Counted from the stretch's first letter, positions 26,451 to 35,809 are shown. The stretch is DNA of 64,000 nt from Aliiroseovarius crassostreae (GCF_001307765.1 NZ_LKBA01000004.1:248001-312000); one strand, 5' to 3'. Made by a program: numbers and translations. Notes: generated by a model from the sequence alone, not told the origin.

Positions 26451-27470
26451 ATGAAAAAAACCGTATTTCTTGGCGCACTGACCATCGCCGGTCTCGCCGC
26501 TGGCGCTTCTGCCGCAGCAACCCTTGATGATGTCAAGGCCCGCGGCAAGCTGAACTGTGGCGTTGCAAGTGGCGTTCCGGGCTTCGCTGCGCCGGATGCA
26601 AACGGTCGTTGGGAAGGCTTTGACGTTTCGGTCTGTCGCGCGGTGGCTGCTGCGGTTCTGGGTGATTCGGATGCTGTGGAATTTGTGCCGACCACCGGCA
26701 AAACCCGCTTTACCGCTCTTGCCTCGGGCGAGATCGACATGCTGGCGCGCAACACCACCTGGACGCTGTCGCGTGACGCGGACCTGAAGTTCACCTTTAT
26801 TGGCGTGAACTACTATGACGGTCAGGGTTTTATGGTGAACAAGGATCTGGGCGTAAGCTCGGCCAAGGAGCTTGATGGCGCCACCGTCTGCATTCAGACC
26901 GGCACCACCACCGAGCTGAACCTGGCCGATTTCTTCCGTGCCAACAACATGACCTATGAACCGGTGCCGATCGAAACCCAGGCCGAAGCGCTGCAACAGT
27001 ATAACGCACGTTCCTGTGACGTTTACACCACCGACGCGTCGGGTCTGGCTGCGGCCCGTTCGACCTTCGAAGATCCGACCTCGTCGATCATCCTGCCGGA
27101 AATCATTTCGAAAGAGCCGCTGGGCCCGCTGGTCCGCCACGGCGACAACGAATGGGGTGACGTGGTGCGCTGGACGCTGAACGCGCTGATCACCGCAGAA
27201 GAGTTCGGCATCACCTCGACCAACGTGGCTGAACTGTCCTCGGCTCCGGGTGACAACCCGGAAATCAACCGCCTGCTGGGCACCGAAGGCAGCCTGGGCG
27301 AGATGCTCGGCCTTGACGCTGACTGGGCGCGCCGCGCCATTGCATCGGTTGGCAACTACGGCGAAGTCTTTGCCAAGAACATCGGCGAAGACACCCCGAT
27401 TGGTCTGGCTCGTGGCCTGAACGCACAGTGGCGTGATGGCGGCCTGATCTACTCGCCGCCCTTCCGTTAA
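26451..27470 (+). CDS. aapJ: General L-amino acid ABC transporter, periplasmic binding protein
   Basis: AapJ (339 residues) is the periplasmic receptor for a broad range of L-amino acids. A signal peptide (MKKTVFLGALTIAGLAAGAS, cut after ASA) precedes the SBP_bac_3 fold: TLDDVKARGKLNCGVASG, WEGFDVSVCRAVAAAVLGD and ARNTTWTLSRDADLKF are typical of the family. The ATG at 26451 begins the signal peptide. A hairpin terminator follows, a common way to make more binding protein than permease. Confidence 0.96.
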   Translation: MKKTVFLGALTIAGLAAGASAAATLDDVKARGKLNCGVASGVPGFAAPDANGRWEGFDVSVCRAVAAAVLGDSDAVEFVPTTGKTRFTALASGEIDMLARNTTWTLSRDADLKFTFIGVNYYDGQGFMVNKDLGVSSAKELDGATVCIQTGTTTELNLADFFRANNMTYEPVPIETQAEALQQYNARSCDVYTTDASGLAAARSTFEDPTSSIILPEIISKEPLGPLVRHGDNEWGDVVRWTLNALITAEEFGITSTNVAELSSAPGDNPEINRLLGTEGSLGEMLGLDADWARRAIASVGNYGEVFAKNIGEDTPIGLARGLNAQWRDGGLIYSPPFR

Positions 27471-27479
27471 GAACACCCG

Positions 27480-27509
27480 AAAAAGGGCGTGGGAAACCGC
27501 GCCCTTTTT
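27480..27509 (+). terminator. Attenuating terminator between aapJ and aapQ
   Basis: AAAAAGGGCG (27480-27489) pairs with CGCCCTTTTT (27500-27509). It lies 10 bases after the aapJ stop and 82 bases before aapQ, inside the operon. Confidence 0.8.
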
Positions 27510-27591
27510 CCCTCTCAATCGACTGCACTCTGGCCCGCGCGCAAAAGACGCGCCCTTCAAGATAATCGCCAGAGGCAATGGGATGTCCTAA

Positions 27592-28857
27592 ATGACCACT
27601 ACACCTGACCTGCAGCCTCAGGCGTCTTTCCGCCTGTCCATGCTGCTATATGACAGCCGATACCGTTCGATGACGATCCAGATCATCGCGCTGATTGGCT
27701 TCCTGACCCTTCTGGGTTGGCTGTTTTCAAACACCGCCAGCAACCTTGCTGACCTTGGCAAAGAACCCAGCTTCCGTTTTCTGGGCGAGCCGGCCGGCTA
27801 TGACATCAACCAGCGCCTGTTGGAATATACCAACCGCGACACCCATTTGCGTGCGGCCCTGATGGGGCTTCTCAACACGCTGCTGGTGGCTGTGCTGGGC
27901 TGTATCACGGCCACGATCCTTGGGGTTGTCATCGGCGTTCTGCGCCTGTCGCCCAACTGGATCGTCGCGCGTCTGTCGGCGGTTTATGTTGAGGGTTTCC
28001 GCAACGTGCCGGTCCTGCTGTGGATCGTGTTCACCATGGCGATCCTGATCGAAACCCTTCCGGCGCCGCGGGCGTTCAAAATCGGTGAGGCAACCATGTC
28101 GCTGTTTGACAGCGTGGCGCTGACCAACCGGGGCATCTATATCCCTGAGCCGCTGTTTTACAACACGCTGGGCAATATCCACCTGTTTGGCACATCCAGC
28201 CTGCGCTTTGACATCAGCATCGACCTGCTGGTGCTGGCGGCAGTGTTCATTGGCGGGTTGTTTGTCTCGTCGCGCATCAAACGCCGCGCAGATCGCATTC
28301 AGGAAGCGTCCGGTGATCGCCCGACCACCTGGTATTGGCGTCTGGGTGTGGTGTTTGTGCCAACCATCTCTGTTCTGGTGATGCTGGGCTTCCATCTTGG
28401 ATATCCCGAGTTGAAGGGCTTCAACTTCAAGGGCGGCATCTATATGCGTAACTCCTTGATCGCCCTGTGGCTGGCGCTGTCGCTTTACACGGCGGCCTTC
28501 ATCGCGGAAATCGTGCGGGCCGGTATTCTGGCCGTGTCGAAAGGCCAGACCGAAGCCGCAAGCGCACTGGGGCTGCGTCCGAACCGGACCATGAACCTGG
28601 TGATCCTGCCGCAGGCGCTGCGCGTGATCATCCCGCCGCTGATTTCAAACTACCTGAACCTCACCAAGAACTCGTCACTGGCGATTGCGGTGGGATACAT
28701 GGACATTACGGGCACATTGGGTGGCATCACCATGAACCAGACCGGGCGAGAGCTTGAGACGGTTCTTCTGTTGATGCTGGTCTACCTCGCCATCTCGCTG
28801 ACCATTTCGGCGGTGATGAACTGGTACAATGAAGCCGTGAAGCTGAAGGAGCGCTGA
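27592..28857 (+). CDS. aapQ: Amino acid ABC transporter permease AapQ
   Basis: AapQ (421 residues) is one of two inner-membrane permeases of the Aap system. The HisM-like core has the EAA loop EAASALGLRPNRTMNLVILPQALRV (in parts around residues 320-345). The N-terminal part carries an extra periplasmic stretch typical of AapQ. It ends one base before the aapM ATG codon region, so the two are made together. Confidence 0.95.
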   Translation: MTTTPDLQPQASFRLSMLLYDSRYRSMTIQIIALIGFLTLLGWLFSNTASNLADLGKEPSFRFLGEPAGYDINQRLLEYTNRDTHLRAALMGLLNTLLVAVLGCITATILGVVIGVLRLSPNWIVARLSAVYVEGFRNVPVLLWIVFTMAILIETLPAPRAFKIGEATMSLFDSVALTNRGIYIPEPLFYNTLGNIHLFGTSSLRFDISIDLLVLAAVFIGGLFVSSRIKRRADRIQEASGDRPTTWYWRLGVVFVPTISVLVMLGFHLGYPELKGFNFKGGIYMRNSLIALWLALSLYTAAFIAEIVRAGILAVSKGQTEAASALGLRPNRTMNLVILPQALRVIIPPLISNYLNLTKNSSLAIAVGYMDITGTLGGITMNQTGRELETVLLLMLVYLAISLTISAVMNWYNEAVKLKER

Positions 28858-28858
28858 T

Positions 28859-30328
28859 ATGTCCGATATGTCTTATGTCCGCTCTGAAATGTTGCCCGAA
28901 CGTGCGCCGCCCGCCTCCTCTGTCGGGGTGATCGGCTGGATGCGGGCCAACCTGTTCAGCTCGGTTCTGAATGCCATCCTGTCGATTGTGTCACTGGCCT
29001 TTGTGGTCTGGATTATCTCGGCCCTGCTGGGCTGGGCAATTGCGCCCACCTGGTCCGGGACCTCGGTCAATAATTGTCGTGAACTGACGGGGGGCGGTCA
29101 TGTCGCCTGTTGGGGCGTGATCCGGGAACGCTGGGTGCAGCTTCTGTTCGGGTTCTACCCGCCCGCAGAATACTGGCGCCCGATCCTGGCCTTTGCGCTG
29201 TTGTTCGTGGCGGTGACGCCGGTGCTGTTTTCGATGATCTCGCGCCGGATGAACTGGGTGCTTCTCTGCGTCGTTCTTGGCATTGCGGCGCTTTACCTTG
29301 GTGGTCTGGCTGGCGGAATTGCCGGTCTGGCCCTGCTCGCCACCGGTGCCATCATTGGCTACAAGGCGCTGTCGACCGACAAGGATGCCCGCGCGGCCGA
29401 GATTGAAGCGGGGGCGAAACGCCTGCCCAATCCGCTCATTTTCACCGCGATCTTCCCCTTCCTCACACCGTGGCTCCTTTGGGGGGGCAGCCTGTGGCTG
29501 CCAATCGCGGCAGCCCTTGGATTTGTGATTGGCTTCTTTGCCTACAAATACCTGGCGGCCGCCCTGGGCAGCCTGACCGGGTTGATCCTGTCGGTGCTTG
29601 TTGTGCTGGGCTGGTGGCTGTTCATGGCGATGCCATTTGGCAACGCGATGGCTGCGATCATTCCGCTGGATCTGGTCAAAGTGGTCAGCCGAGACTTTGG
29701 TGGCTTCATGCTGTCCATCACAATCGGTGTGGTGGCCATCGGATGCTCGCTGCCAATCGGCATCGTGCTGGCCCTTGGGCGTCAGTCGGATCTGTTCATC
29801 GTGAAAACCCTCTGCGTGGGGTTCATCGAGTTCATCCGGGGCGTGCCGCTGATCACCCTCCTGTTCGTTGCCTCGACGCTTCTGAACATCTTCTTGCCGC
29901 CGGGGACGGATTTCGACATCATCCTGCGGGTTCTGATCATGGTCACCCTGTTTGCCTCTGCCTATATGGCCGAGGTGATCCGGGGCGGTCTCGCGGCGCT
30001 GCCGCGCGGTCAGTATGAGGCCGCAGATGCGCTGGGTCTGGATTACTGGAAGGCCCAACGGCTGATCATCATGCCGCAGGCCCTCAAGATCTCGATCCCG
30101 GGCATCGTGTCGACCTTCATCGGCGTCTTCAAGGACACGACGCTGGTGTCGATCATCGGCCTTCTTGACCCGCTGGGTCTGTCGAACTCGATCCGTGCAG
30201 ATGCGAACTGGATTGGTCTGGTATGGGAGCTTTACGGCTTCATCGCCATCCTGTTCTTCGTCTTCTGTTTCTCCATGTCGCGCTACTCGATGTATCTCGA
30301 ACGTCGTCTGCGCACGGACCACCGTTAA
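28859..30328 (+). CDS. aapM: Amino acid ABC transporter permease AapM
   Basis: AapM (489 residues) pairs with AapQ. Its N-terminal third has several extra helices (VLLCVVLGIAALYLGGLAGG and neighbours). The C-terminal third holds the HisM-type permease domain with EFIRGVPLITLLFVAS and the EAA loop EAADALGLDYWKAQRLIIMP. The length exceeds a normal permease because of the N-terminal helices, which is usual for AapM. aapP follows 11 bases later with AAAGGAG. Confidence 0.95.
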   Translation: MSDMSYVRSEMLPERAPPASSVGVIGWMRANLFSSVLNAILSIVSLAFVVWIISALLGWAIAPTWSGTSVNNCRELTGGGHVACWGVIRERWVQLLFGFYPPAEYWRPILAFALLFVAVTPVLFSMISRRMNWVLLCVVLGIAALYLGGLAGGIAGLALLATGAIIGYKALSTDKDARAAEIEAGAKRLPNPLIFTAIFPFLTPWLLWGGSLWLPIAAALGFVIGFFAYKYLAAALGSLTGLILSVLVVLGWWLFMAMPFGNAMAAIIPLDLVKVVSRDFGGFMLSITIGVVAIGCSLPIGIVLALGRQSDLFIVKTLCVGFIEFIRGVPLITLLFVASTLLNIFLPPGTDFDIILRVLIMVTLFASAYMAEVIRGGLAALPRGQYEAADALGLDYWKAQRLIIMPQALKISIPGIVSTFIGVFKDTTLVSIIGLLDPLGLSNSIRADANWIGLVWELYGFIAILFFVFCFSMSRYSMYLERRLRTDHR

Positions 30329-30339
30329 AGGAGTAAGTA

Positions 30340-31125
30340 ATGTCTTCTATTACTCTCGACCGTCACGCTGACCGATCGGCCATGAAAGTGTCCGATGAGG
30401 TTGCCATTGAAATCCGCGGCATGAATAAGTGGTATGGTGCTTTCCACGTGCTGCGCGACATTGATCTGACCGTCTATCAGGGCGAGCGGATCGTGATCGC
30501 GGGGCCGTCAGGGTCGGGCAAATCGACCCTGATCCGCTGCATCAACCGCCTGGAAGAACACCAGGAAGGACAGATCATCGTGGACGGGACCGAGCTCACC
30601 TCGGACCTGAAAAACGTCGACAAGGTGCGCTCAGAGGTGGGGATGTGCTTTCAGCACTTCAACCTCTTCCCGCATCTGACCATCCTGGAAAACTGCACGC
30701 TGGCCCCGATCTGGGTGCGCAAGACGCCCCGTAAAGAGGCCGAAGAGCGCGCGATGCATTTCCTTGAGAAGGTGAAGATCCCTGATCAGGCCCATAAATA
30801 TCCGGGCATGTTGTCGGGCGGTCAGCAGCAGCGTGTGGCCATCGCCCGCTCGCTGTGCATGATGCCGCGCATCATGCTGTTTGACGAACCCACCTCGGCG
30901 CTCGACCCTGAGATGATCAAGGAAGTGCTGGAAACCATGGTGGAACTGGCCGAAGAGGGCATGACCATGCTCTGCGTGACCCACGAAATGGGTTTCGCCA
31001 AAGAGGTCGCCAACCGCGTGATCTTCATGGATGCGGGCCAGATCGTGGAACAGAACGAACCGGAAGAGTTCTTCAACAACCCGCAATCGGAACGCACCAA
31101 ACTGTTCCTCAGCCAGATCCTCTGA
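30340..31125 (+). CDS. aapP: Amino acid ABC transporter ATP-binding protein AapP
   Basis: AapP (261 residues) is the cytoplasmic ATPase of the transporter. Walker A is GPSGSGKST (about 55-63), the signature [15 protein letters not shown], Walker [16 protein letters not shown], and the H-loop [11 protein letters not shown]. Sequence is close to GlnQ/AapP of the polar amino acid group. It is the last gene of aapJQMP and is followed by a terminator. Confidence 0.97.
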   Translation: MSSITLDRHADRSAMKVSDEVAIEIRGMNKWYGAFHVLRDIDLTVYQGERIVIAGPSGSGKSTLIRCINRLEEHQEGQIIVDGTELTSDLKNVDKVRSEVGMCFQHFNLFPHLTILENCTLAPIWVRKTPRKEAEERAMHFLEKVKIPDQAHKYPGMLSGGQQQRVAIARSLCMMPRIMLFDEPTSALDPEMIKEVLETMVELAEEGMTMLCVTHEMGFAKEVANRVIFMDAGQIVEQNEPEEFFNNPQSERTKLFLSQIL

Positions 31126-31146
31126 TCATTGCTGAAATGAGAATGG

Positions 31147-31180
31147 AAACGCCCCGGCCTGTGTTGTCGGGGCGTTTTCT
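31147..31180 (+). terminator. Intrinsic terminator after aapP
   Basis: AAACGCCCCG (31147-31156) pairs with CGGGGCGTTT (31168-31177), followed by TCTTTT. The stretch from 31180 to 31420 has no gene; near 31268-31310 it holds a TTTTCTTGC...GCAAGAAAA inverted repeat around CCTCCGGCGGAGG. Confidence 0.92.
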
Positions 31181-31420
31181 TTTGGCCGGGAGTGTTCCGC
31201 CCCGCCATCATCCGCCTGCGGCGGCCTCTTTGCGGGGCGGGGTGGCCTCGCTTCGCTCGGCAATTTTCTTGCCTCCGGCGGAGGTATTTGGTGCAAGAAA
31301 AAGAAATCAAGCATTAACCAAAATCTGCCAGCATGATCATACGGTACAGGTGGAGGCGCCGATGACCGTGCAAGGAAAAGAGACAGGATCTCTTGGAGGA
31401 AGGGGGGGCTCCGGCGCCCT

Positions 31421-31479
31421 CTTTTTCTTGCTAAAAATACCTCGGGGTGAGCCTCGCAGAGGCGAGGGGCAGCGCCCCT
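31421..31479 (-). repeat. Repeat family 3, copy C1 (nested-hairpin 3' element)
   Basis: On the - strand it begins 12 bases after the stop of the GFA gene and reads GGGGCGCTGCCCC, then CTCG-CCTCTG-CGAGG, CACCCCGAGG and TATTTTTAG. Two hairpins then a T run suggest a terminator or mRNA 3' end. It matches 33892-33952 and 58530-58590 in order and spacing. Confidence 0.8.
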
Positions 31480-31490
31480 CCCTCCAAGTT

Positions 31491-31859
31491 TCATAGATTG
31501 CGTGGGGAAGACGTTATGCCGGGAAACGCCGGCAACCAGCTCTCCCGCCGATCTGTCCAAAGCTCGTAATCTGGTGTGAACTGGCTGGGCTGATCCAGTG
31601 CGCCGAGGTGAAGCTCTATCTCATCGCCCGTTCTTGCAAAGACCGAGGAGCCGCAGGTGGGGCAGAAATGCCGCCCCTGATAGGTGCTGGTTTGCCCATC
31701 AATCTGTACCGTATCTTGGTGGAAAATGGCCGCTGCATAGAAGAGCGCGCCGTGATGCTTGCGGCAGTCAAGGCAATGGCAGATGCCCACTCGAAGGGGG
31801 CTTCCCGTCGCCGTGAAACGGATTTTGCCACAGAGGCAGCCGCCGGAGTGAGTGTCCAT
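31491..31859 (-). CDS. GFA/CENP-V domain zinc protein
   Basis: A 122-residue protein of the glutathione-dependent formaldehyde-activating (GFA) fold. The zinc ligands are CLCG (residues 8-11), CHCLDCR (27-33) and FCPTCGSSVF. Family members include S-hydroxymethylglutathione synthase, but many small GFA proteins have no proven activity. It is convergent with the aap operon and ends next to repeat C1. Confidence 0.92.
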   Translation of the reverse strand: MDTHSGGCLCGKIRFTATGSPLRVGICHCLDCRKHHGALFYAAAIFHQDTVQIDGQTSTYQGRHFCPTCGSSVFARTGDEIELHLGALDQPSQFTPDYELWTDRRESWLPAFPGITSSPRNL

Positions 31860-31901
31860 CTGGGTCTCCTTTCTGGCGACAGGCCCGGTCTTCTGACGCG
31901 T

Positions 31902-32405
31902 TTAGATCAGATCTCGTGGCACCACGAACCCATCCACTGTGCCACTGTGCCAGGTCACATCCGACCAGCTGTCCACGTCAAACCGGATCACCGCGGTGGC
32001 GGTGGTGGGGTAATGGTGAAACCGCTCATGGGCAGGGGGTGTGGCCACCAGCCGCCGGGCGAGATAGGCCGTGCCGGGATTGTGGGCAATCATCATTACG
32101 GTCCGGCCGCTGGCCCCCTTCAGCTCTTCCAGCATCTGGTCCGGGTCCGCCAGATACAGGCTTTCGCGATACTCGGCCTCGGGTCCGCCCACCAGTTTAT
32201 CCGCGATATAGGCCCAGGTTTCGCGCGTGCGTTTCGCGTTGGAACTCAGCACCTGATCCGGGATATGCCCGCGTTCGGCCAGCCAGCGCCCGATGGCCTT
32301 GGCCGACGCTTCGCCGCGTTTGTTGAGTGGGCGCTCATGATCGTCCAGACTGGGGTCGCTCCAGCTTGATTTCGCGTGGCGGGTCAGGATCAGGGTCAGG
32401 CTCAT
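31902..32405 (-). CDS. sixA: Phosphohistidine phosphatase SixA
   Basis: SixA (167 residues) is a histidine-phosphatase-fold enzyme that dephosphorylates phosphohistidine proteins. The catalytic RHAKSSW is at residues 9-15, R53-like arginine in SSNAKRTRETW, and the second histidine in MMIAHNPGT. The start overlaps the stop of the ferredoxin-like gene by 4 bases (ATGA on the - strand), placing it in a three-gene unit with the desaturase. Confidence 0.92.
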   Translation of the reverse strand: MSLTLILTRHAKSSWSDPSLDDHERPLNKRGEASAKAIGRWLAERGHIPDQVLSSNAKRTRETWAYIADKLVGGPEAEYRESLYLADPDQMLEELKGASGRTVMMIAHNPGTAYLARRLVATPPAHERFHHYPTTATAVIRFDVDSWSDVTWHSGTVDGFVVPRDLI

Positions 32406-33025
32406 TGGGGATGAAACGCTTTCATGTGGAAGTGGGATTGTTCACGCAGCCTGCCATAGGTTTGTGACAAAGGGCAAACAACTCGCACCATACACCCCCC
32501 TTCGAGGCAGGTTTTTCCTGCCTCCGTGTCGAGATAGGCATGGCACCGCGGCAGGTCATAGCCGTCCTGGGTCAGGGCCGCGACCGGGCAGGCGGTTGTG
32601 CAGGGGGCAGGGCATGTCTGGCAGGGAGAGCCAGAGGTCTCCGGCTTGGGCAAGGGGCGCTCCCCGGCAAGGCGAATGGCGCCGCGAAAACTGACCCAAA
32701 GACCGGCCCGCTCATGCACCAGCAGGGTGACAGGCGAAGGCCAGGCGCGCCCGCTTTCCTGCGCCCAGCGAAAAAAGGGCGGGTAAGGGGGCCCGTCCGA
32801 GGGGAAAACCGCCTGTCCACCCCAGGCCTTTGCCAACTCCCCGATCATGCGCTTTGACCAGCGATCCAATGGGTCTGGCGCCCCGTCCAGATACTCGGAA
32901 GAAGAGGAAAACTGCGCCCAGAACCCCGGCTCATGCGGACCAAGCAAAACGATTGTCTCCCCCGCATCGTGCAGCATCCCGAACACTTCCAGCTGCATTT
33001 CTTCAGCGGCAGGCGCCCAGCTCAT
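32402..33025 (-). CDS. Ferredoxin-like Fe-S protein
   Basis: A 207-residue protein with a cysteine cluster in its C-terminal half: SPCQTCPAPCTTACPVAAL, then RCHAYL, CLEGGCMVRVVCP. The C-x2-C-x3-C-x3-CP pattern recalls a 4Fe-4S site of the epoxyqueuosine reductase/ferredoxin type. The substrate is unknown. The start at 33025 is preferred to a codon 60 bases earlier because it overlaps the desaturase stop as ATGA. Confidence 0.8.
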   Translation of the reverse strand: MSWAPAAEEMQLEVFGMLHDAGETIVLLGPHEPGFWAQFSSSSEYLDGAPDPLDRWSKRMIGELAKAWGGQAVFPSDGPPYPPFFRWAQESGRAWPSPVTLLVHERAGLWVSFRGAIRLAGERPLPKPETSGSPCQTCPAPCTTACPVAALTQDGYDLPRCHAYLDTEAGKTCLEGGCMVRVVCPLSQTYGRLREQSHFHMKAFHPQ

Positions 33026-33816
33026 TTGTCCCGAAACGGGAGCATCAGGCTCCACCCCAATTGCGCTGGACGGTCGTCCTGCCACTCTAGCCCGATGGTC
33101 ATCTTGTCATGGCCATCCTGCGGTTGGTCCGTATAGGTCCCGAAGATACGATCCCAGATCGACAGGCAGAACCCGTAATTGCTGTCCGCCTCATGACGAT
33201 GCACGGAATGATGCACCCGGTGCATGTCCGGCGTCACCAATCCCCACCGCACCACCCGGTCCACCGCCAGCGGCAGGCGCATATTCGCATGGTTGAACAT
33301 GGCGGATCCATTCAGGATCACCTCAAACAGCACCACCCCCCAGGCCGGGGCTCCAATCAGATACACCACCCCGATTTTGATCACCATCGACGCGGCAATT
33401 TCGACCGGATGAAACCTGAGCGCCGTGGACACATCAATATCACGATCCGCATGATGCACCCGATGCAGCCGCCACAACACAGGAACCTTGTGAAACACCA
33501 TGTGCTGGAACCAGATCGCAAAATCCAGGATCAGCACCGCCAGCAAAACCGAAACGCCCCCCGGAAGCGCCAGCCAGTTCAGAAGACCCCAGCCATTTGC
33601 CGCCGCGTCCAGGGCCGCCCCGACCGCCAGAAGTGGCAAAAACACCGCCATGGCCCGCACCGTCAGCGCATCTATCACGATGATCAGGATATTGGTGGTC
33701 CAGCGCCGCGCCCGCGTCTGAACCCGCTTGCGGCGCGGAACCAGGGTTTCGATGCCGGTAAACAGCGCAAAAAGGCCAAGAAAGGCGGCCAGTCGTATCA
33801 GGGCTTCATATTCCAT
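33022..33816 (-). CDS. Sterol desaturase/fatty acid hydroxylase family protein
   Basis: An integral membrane di-iron enzyme (264 residues) with the histidine boxes: HMVFH around 108-112, HRVHHADRD (about 120-128) and HRVHHSVHRHEADSNYG (about 197-213). Four or more membrane helices surround them. The family hydroxylates or desaturates lipids; in this lineage a carotenoid, sterol-like or ornithine-lipid substrate is possible but not shown. It is the first gene of the unit with the ferredoxin-like protein and sixA; the Fe-S protein could supply electrons. Confidence 0.92.
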   Translation of the reverse strand: MEYEALIRLAAFLGLFALFTGIETLVPRRKRVQTRARRWTTNILIIVIDALTVRAMAVFLPLLAVGAALDAAANGWGLLNWLALPGGVSVLLAVLILDFAIWFQHMVFHKVPVLWRLHRVHHADRDIDVSTALRFHPVEIAASMVIKIGVVYLIGAPAWGVVLFEVILNGSAMFNHANMRLPLAVDRVVRWGLVTPDMHRVHHSVHRHEADSNYGFCLSIWDRIFGTYTDQPQDGHDKMTIGLEWQDDRPAQLGWSLMLPFRDK

Positions 33817-33891
33817 GCCGCAACCCTACGCCGTCCCCGAGCGGTGACAAGTCACATTGCCGCGACAGAGGGCCCCCACGCCCCGCGCCCG

Positions 33892-33952
33892 CTTTCTTCT
33901 GGGGAAAAATACTCCGGGGTGAGGGCAAAGCCCGAGGGGCAGCGCCCCTTTT
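33892..33952 (-). repeat. Repeat family 3, copy C2
   Basis: On the - strand it starts 19 bases after the argB stop: AGGGGCGCTGCCCCTCGGGC, then TTTGCCC, TCACCCCGGAGTATTTTTCC. It has the same hairpin order and the same orientation to the upstream gene as C1 and C3. Confidence 0.8.
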
Positions 33953-33970
33953 CCCGCGTCTTTCCCGCAA

Positions 33971-34831
33971 TCACGCCCGGATCATCGAGCCCGCACCATG
34001 ATCGGTATACAGCTCCAGCAGACAGGCATTCGGGGCGCGCCCATCCAGAATGACCACAGCGCGCACACCGCCCTCGACAGCCGCCAGGGCTGTTTCGGTC
34101 TTGGGGATCATCCCCCCCGCGATCACCCCCTCGGCAATCAACTCACGAATGTGATCCGCAGTCAGTTCGGTCAGAACCTCCCCATCTGCGCCCTTCACCC
34201 CCTCGATATCGGTCAAAAGCAAAAGCCGGTCCGCCTTCAGCGCCGCCGCAATTGCCCCCGCCATCGTGTCGCCGTTAATGTTGAAGGTTTCTCCCTTCCG
34301 GCCCGCTCCCAAAGGCGCGATCACCGGGATCGTCTCTGCCGCGGCAAGGTCACGTAAAATCGTGGCATCCACCTCGGAAGGTGTGCCGACAAACCCAAGA
34401 TCCGGGTTGGTCTGGTCACATGTTACCAGACCCGCATCCTTGCCCGACAGGCCAACCGCCTTGCCACCTTCTGCATTGATCGCCTGCACAATGCGCTTGT
34501 TCACAACACCCGACAGAACCATTTCGACCACTTCCACCGTGGCTGCATCGGTCACCCGCTTGCCGTTCACCCAGTCGCTTTTGATATCCAGCTTCTCGAG
34601 CATCGCATTGATCATCGGCCCGCCGCCATGCACCACCACCGGGTTCACCCCCACATGGCGCATCAGCACGATGTCGCGGGCAAAACTGGCCATCTCCTCG
34701 TCGCTGCCCATGGCATTGCCGCCAAATTTGATGACAACCGTGGCCCCCGCATATCGTTGCAGATAGGGCAGGGCCTGGGAAAGTGTGCGGGCGGTGGCGA
34801 TCCAATCGCGGTTCATATTCTGGGTCTTCAT
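33971..34831 (-). CDS. argB: Acetylglutamate kinase
   Basis: ArgB (286 residues) phosphorylates N-acetyl-L-glutamate, the second step of arginine synthesis. [11 protein letters not shown] near the N-terminus is the ATP-phosphate loop, [14 protein letters not shown] binds acetylglutamate, and the allosteric N-terminal helix ([20 protein letters not shown]) suggests the arginine-inhibited hexameric type. The ATG at 34831 is chosen after AGTAGG; an upstream in-frame codon would add 17 residues not seen in the family. It stands alone on the - strand next to the divergent SDR gene. Confidence 0.95.
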   Translation of the reverse strand: MKTQNMNRDWIATARTLSQALPYLQRYAGATVVIKFGGNAMGSDEEMASFARDIVLMRHVGVNPVVVHGGGPMINAMLEKLDIKSDWVNGKRVTDAATVEVVEMVLSGVVNKRIVQAINAEGGKAVGLSGKDAGLVTCDQTNPDLGFVGTPSEVDATILRDLAAAETIPVIAPLGAGRKGETFNINGDTMAGAIAAALKADRLLLLTDIEGVKGADGEVLTELTADHIRELIAEGVIAGGMIPKTETALAAVEGGVRAVVILDGRAPNACLLELYTDHGAGSMIRA

Positions 34832-34952
34832 CCTACTGTCCTCATTCCCTTTCGTGTTAAGCCCTGCGCGCCCCGCTGCCAAGAGGCATTGCGCCTTTCC
34901 GTGTCCCTGCTAGGGTGGGCGCAATTCTCCCATGCCCCTTAAGGAGCTCCCG

Positions 34953-35687
34953 ATGAGTGACGACCGTAAAACCCTGCTTCTGACCGGGGCCAGCCGCGGC
35001 ATCGGCCACGCCACCGTGCGCAAGTTCAACCGCGAAGGCTGGCGGGTGATCACCTGTTCCCGCCAACCTTTCCCCGAGGAATGCCCCTGGGGCGGGGGGC
35101 GCGAAAACCATGTGGTCATCGACCTCTCGGATCCGGCTGACACCATCAATGCGGTGGGCTTGATCCAGGAAAAACTGAACGGTCGGCTGGATGCGCTGGT
35201 GAACAATGCAGGCATTTCCCCCAAGGGACCGGGGGGCGCACGGCTCAGCACGCTCAACACCGACCTTCTGGACTGGGGGAAAGTGTTTCATGTGAATTTC
35301 TTCGCCTCGGTGGTGCTTGCGCGCGGGCTGAAAGAGGAGCTTGCCGCAGCCAAGGGCGCGGTGGTCAATGTCACCTCGATTGCCGGCTCGCGCGTGCACC
35401 CCTTTGCCGGTGCCGCCTACGCCACCTCCAAGGCCGCCCTGGCCGCGCTCACCCGCGAAATGGCCCATGACTTTGGCCCGCTCGGTGTGCGCGTAAATGC
35501 CATTGCGCCGGGCGAAGTGGAAACCGCGATCCTCTCGCCGGGCACGGAGAAGATTGTCGAGAAACTGCCGATGCGGCGTCTGGGCCAACCTGATGAGGTG
35601 GCGAACGCGATCTACTTCCTCTGCTCCGATGCCAGCTCCTATATCTCCGGCACCGAGATCGAGGTGAACGGCGCCCAGCATGTCTGA
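34953..35687 (+). CDS. Short-chain dehydrogenase/reductase
   Basis: A classical SDR (244 residues). The NAD(P) site is TGASRGIGHAT at about 10-20, NNAG at about 82-85, the catalytic Ser in VNVTSIAGS, and YATSK as the Tyr-x-x-x-Lys pair. The end ISGTEIEVNGAQ is the usual FabG-like tail. The substrate cannot be told. AAGGAG stands 7 bases before the ATG at 34953. Confidence 0.93.
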   Translation: MSDDRKTLLLTGASRGIGHATVRKFNREGWRVITCSRQPFPEECPWGGGRENHVVIDLSDPADTINAVGLIQEKLNGRLDALVNNAGISPKGPGGARLSTLNTDLLDWGKVFHVNFFASVVLARGLKEELAAAKGAVVNVTSIAGSRVHPFAGAAYATSKAALAALTREMAHDFGPLGVRVNAIAPGEVETAILSPGTEKIVEKLPMRRLGQPDEVANAIYFLCSDASSYISGTEIEVNGAQHV

Positions 35688-35730
35688 TCAGGCCGCGTGA
35701 CAGCTCCTACCGGGACAGGTTTGAGGACGA

Positions 35731-35809
35731 AAAACTTTAAACTTTTCGAATCTGACCCGGTGAAAGTTGCAACTTTCCCCTTTTGGGACTGCAAAAACTT
35801 TAAAGTTTT
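35731..35809. repeat. Three evenly spaced 16-bp palindromes
   Basis: AAAACTTTAAACTTTT (35731-35746, one base off a perfect palindrome), GAAAGTTGCAACTTTC (35762-35777, perfect) and AAAACTTTAAAGTTTT (35794-35809, perfect) are centred 31 and 32 bp apart. All are built of AACTTT/AAAGTT units. They lie between the 3' ends of the SDR gene and engB, so they are not in a promoter. Confidence 0.7.

Noticed and set aside
28991-30322. 443-residue - strand frame opposite aapM
   Set aside because: Shadow of a hydrophobic protein, very rich in Gln, Arg and His, no family.
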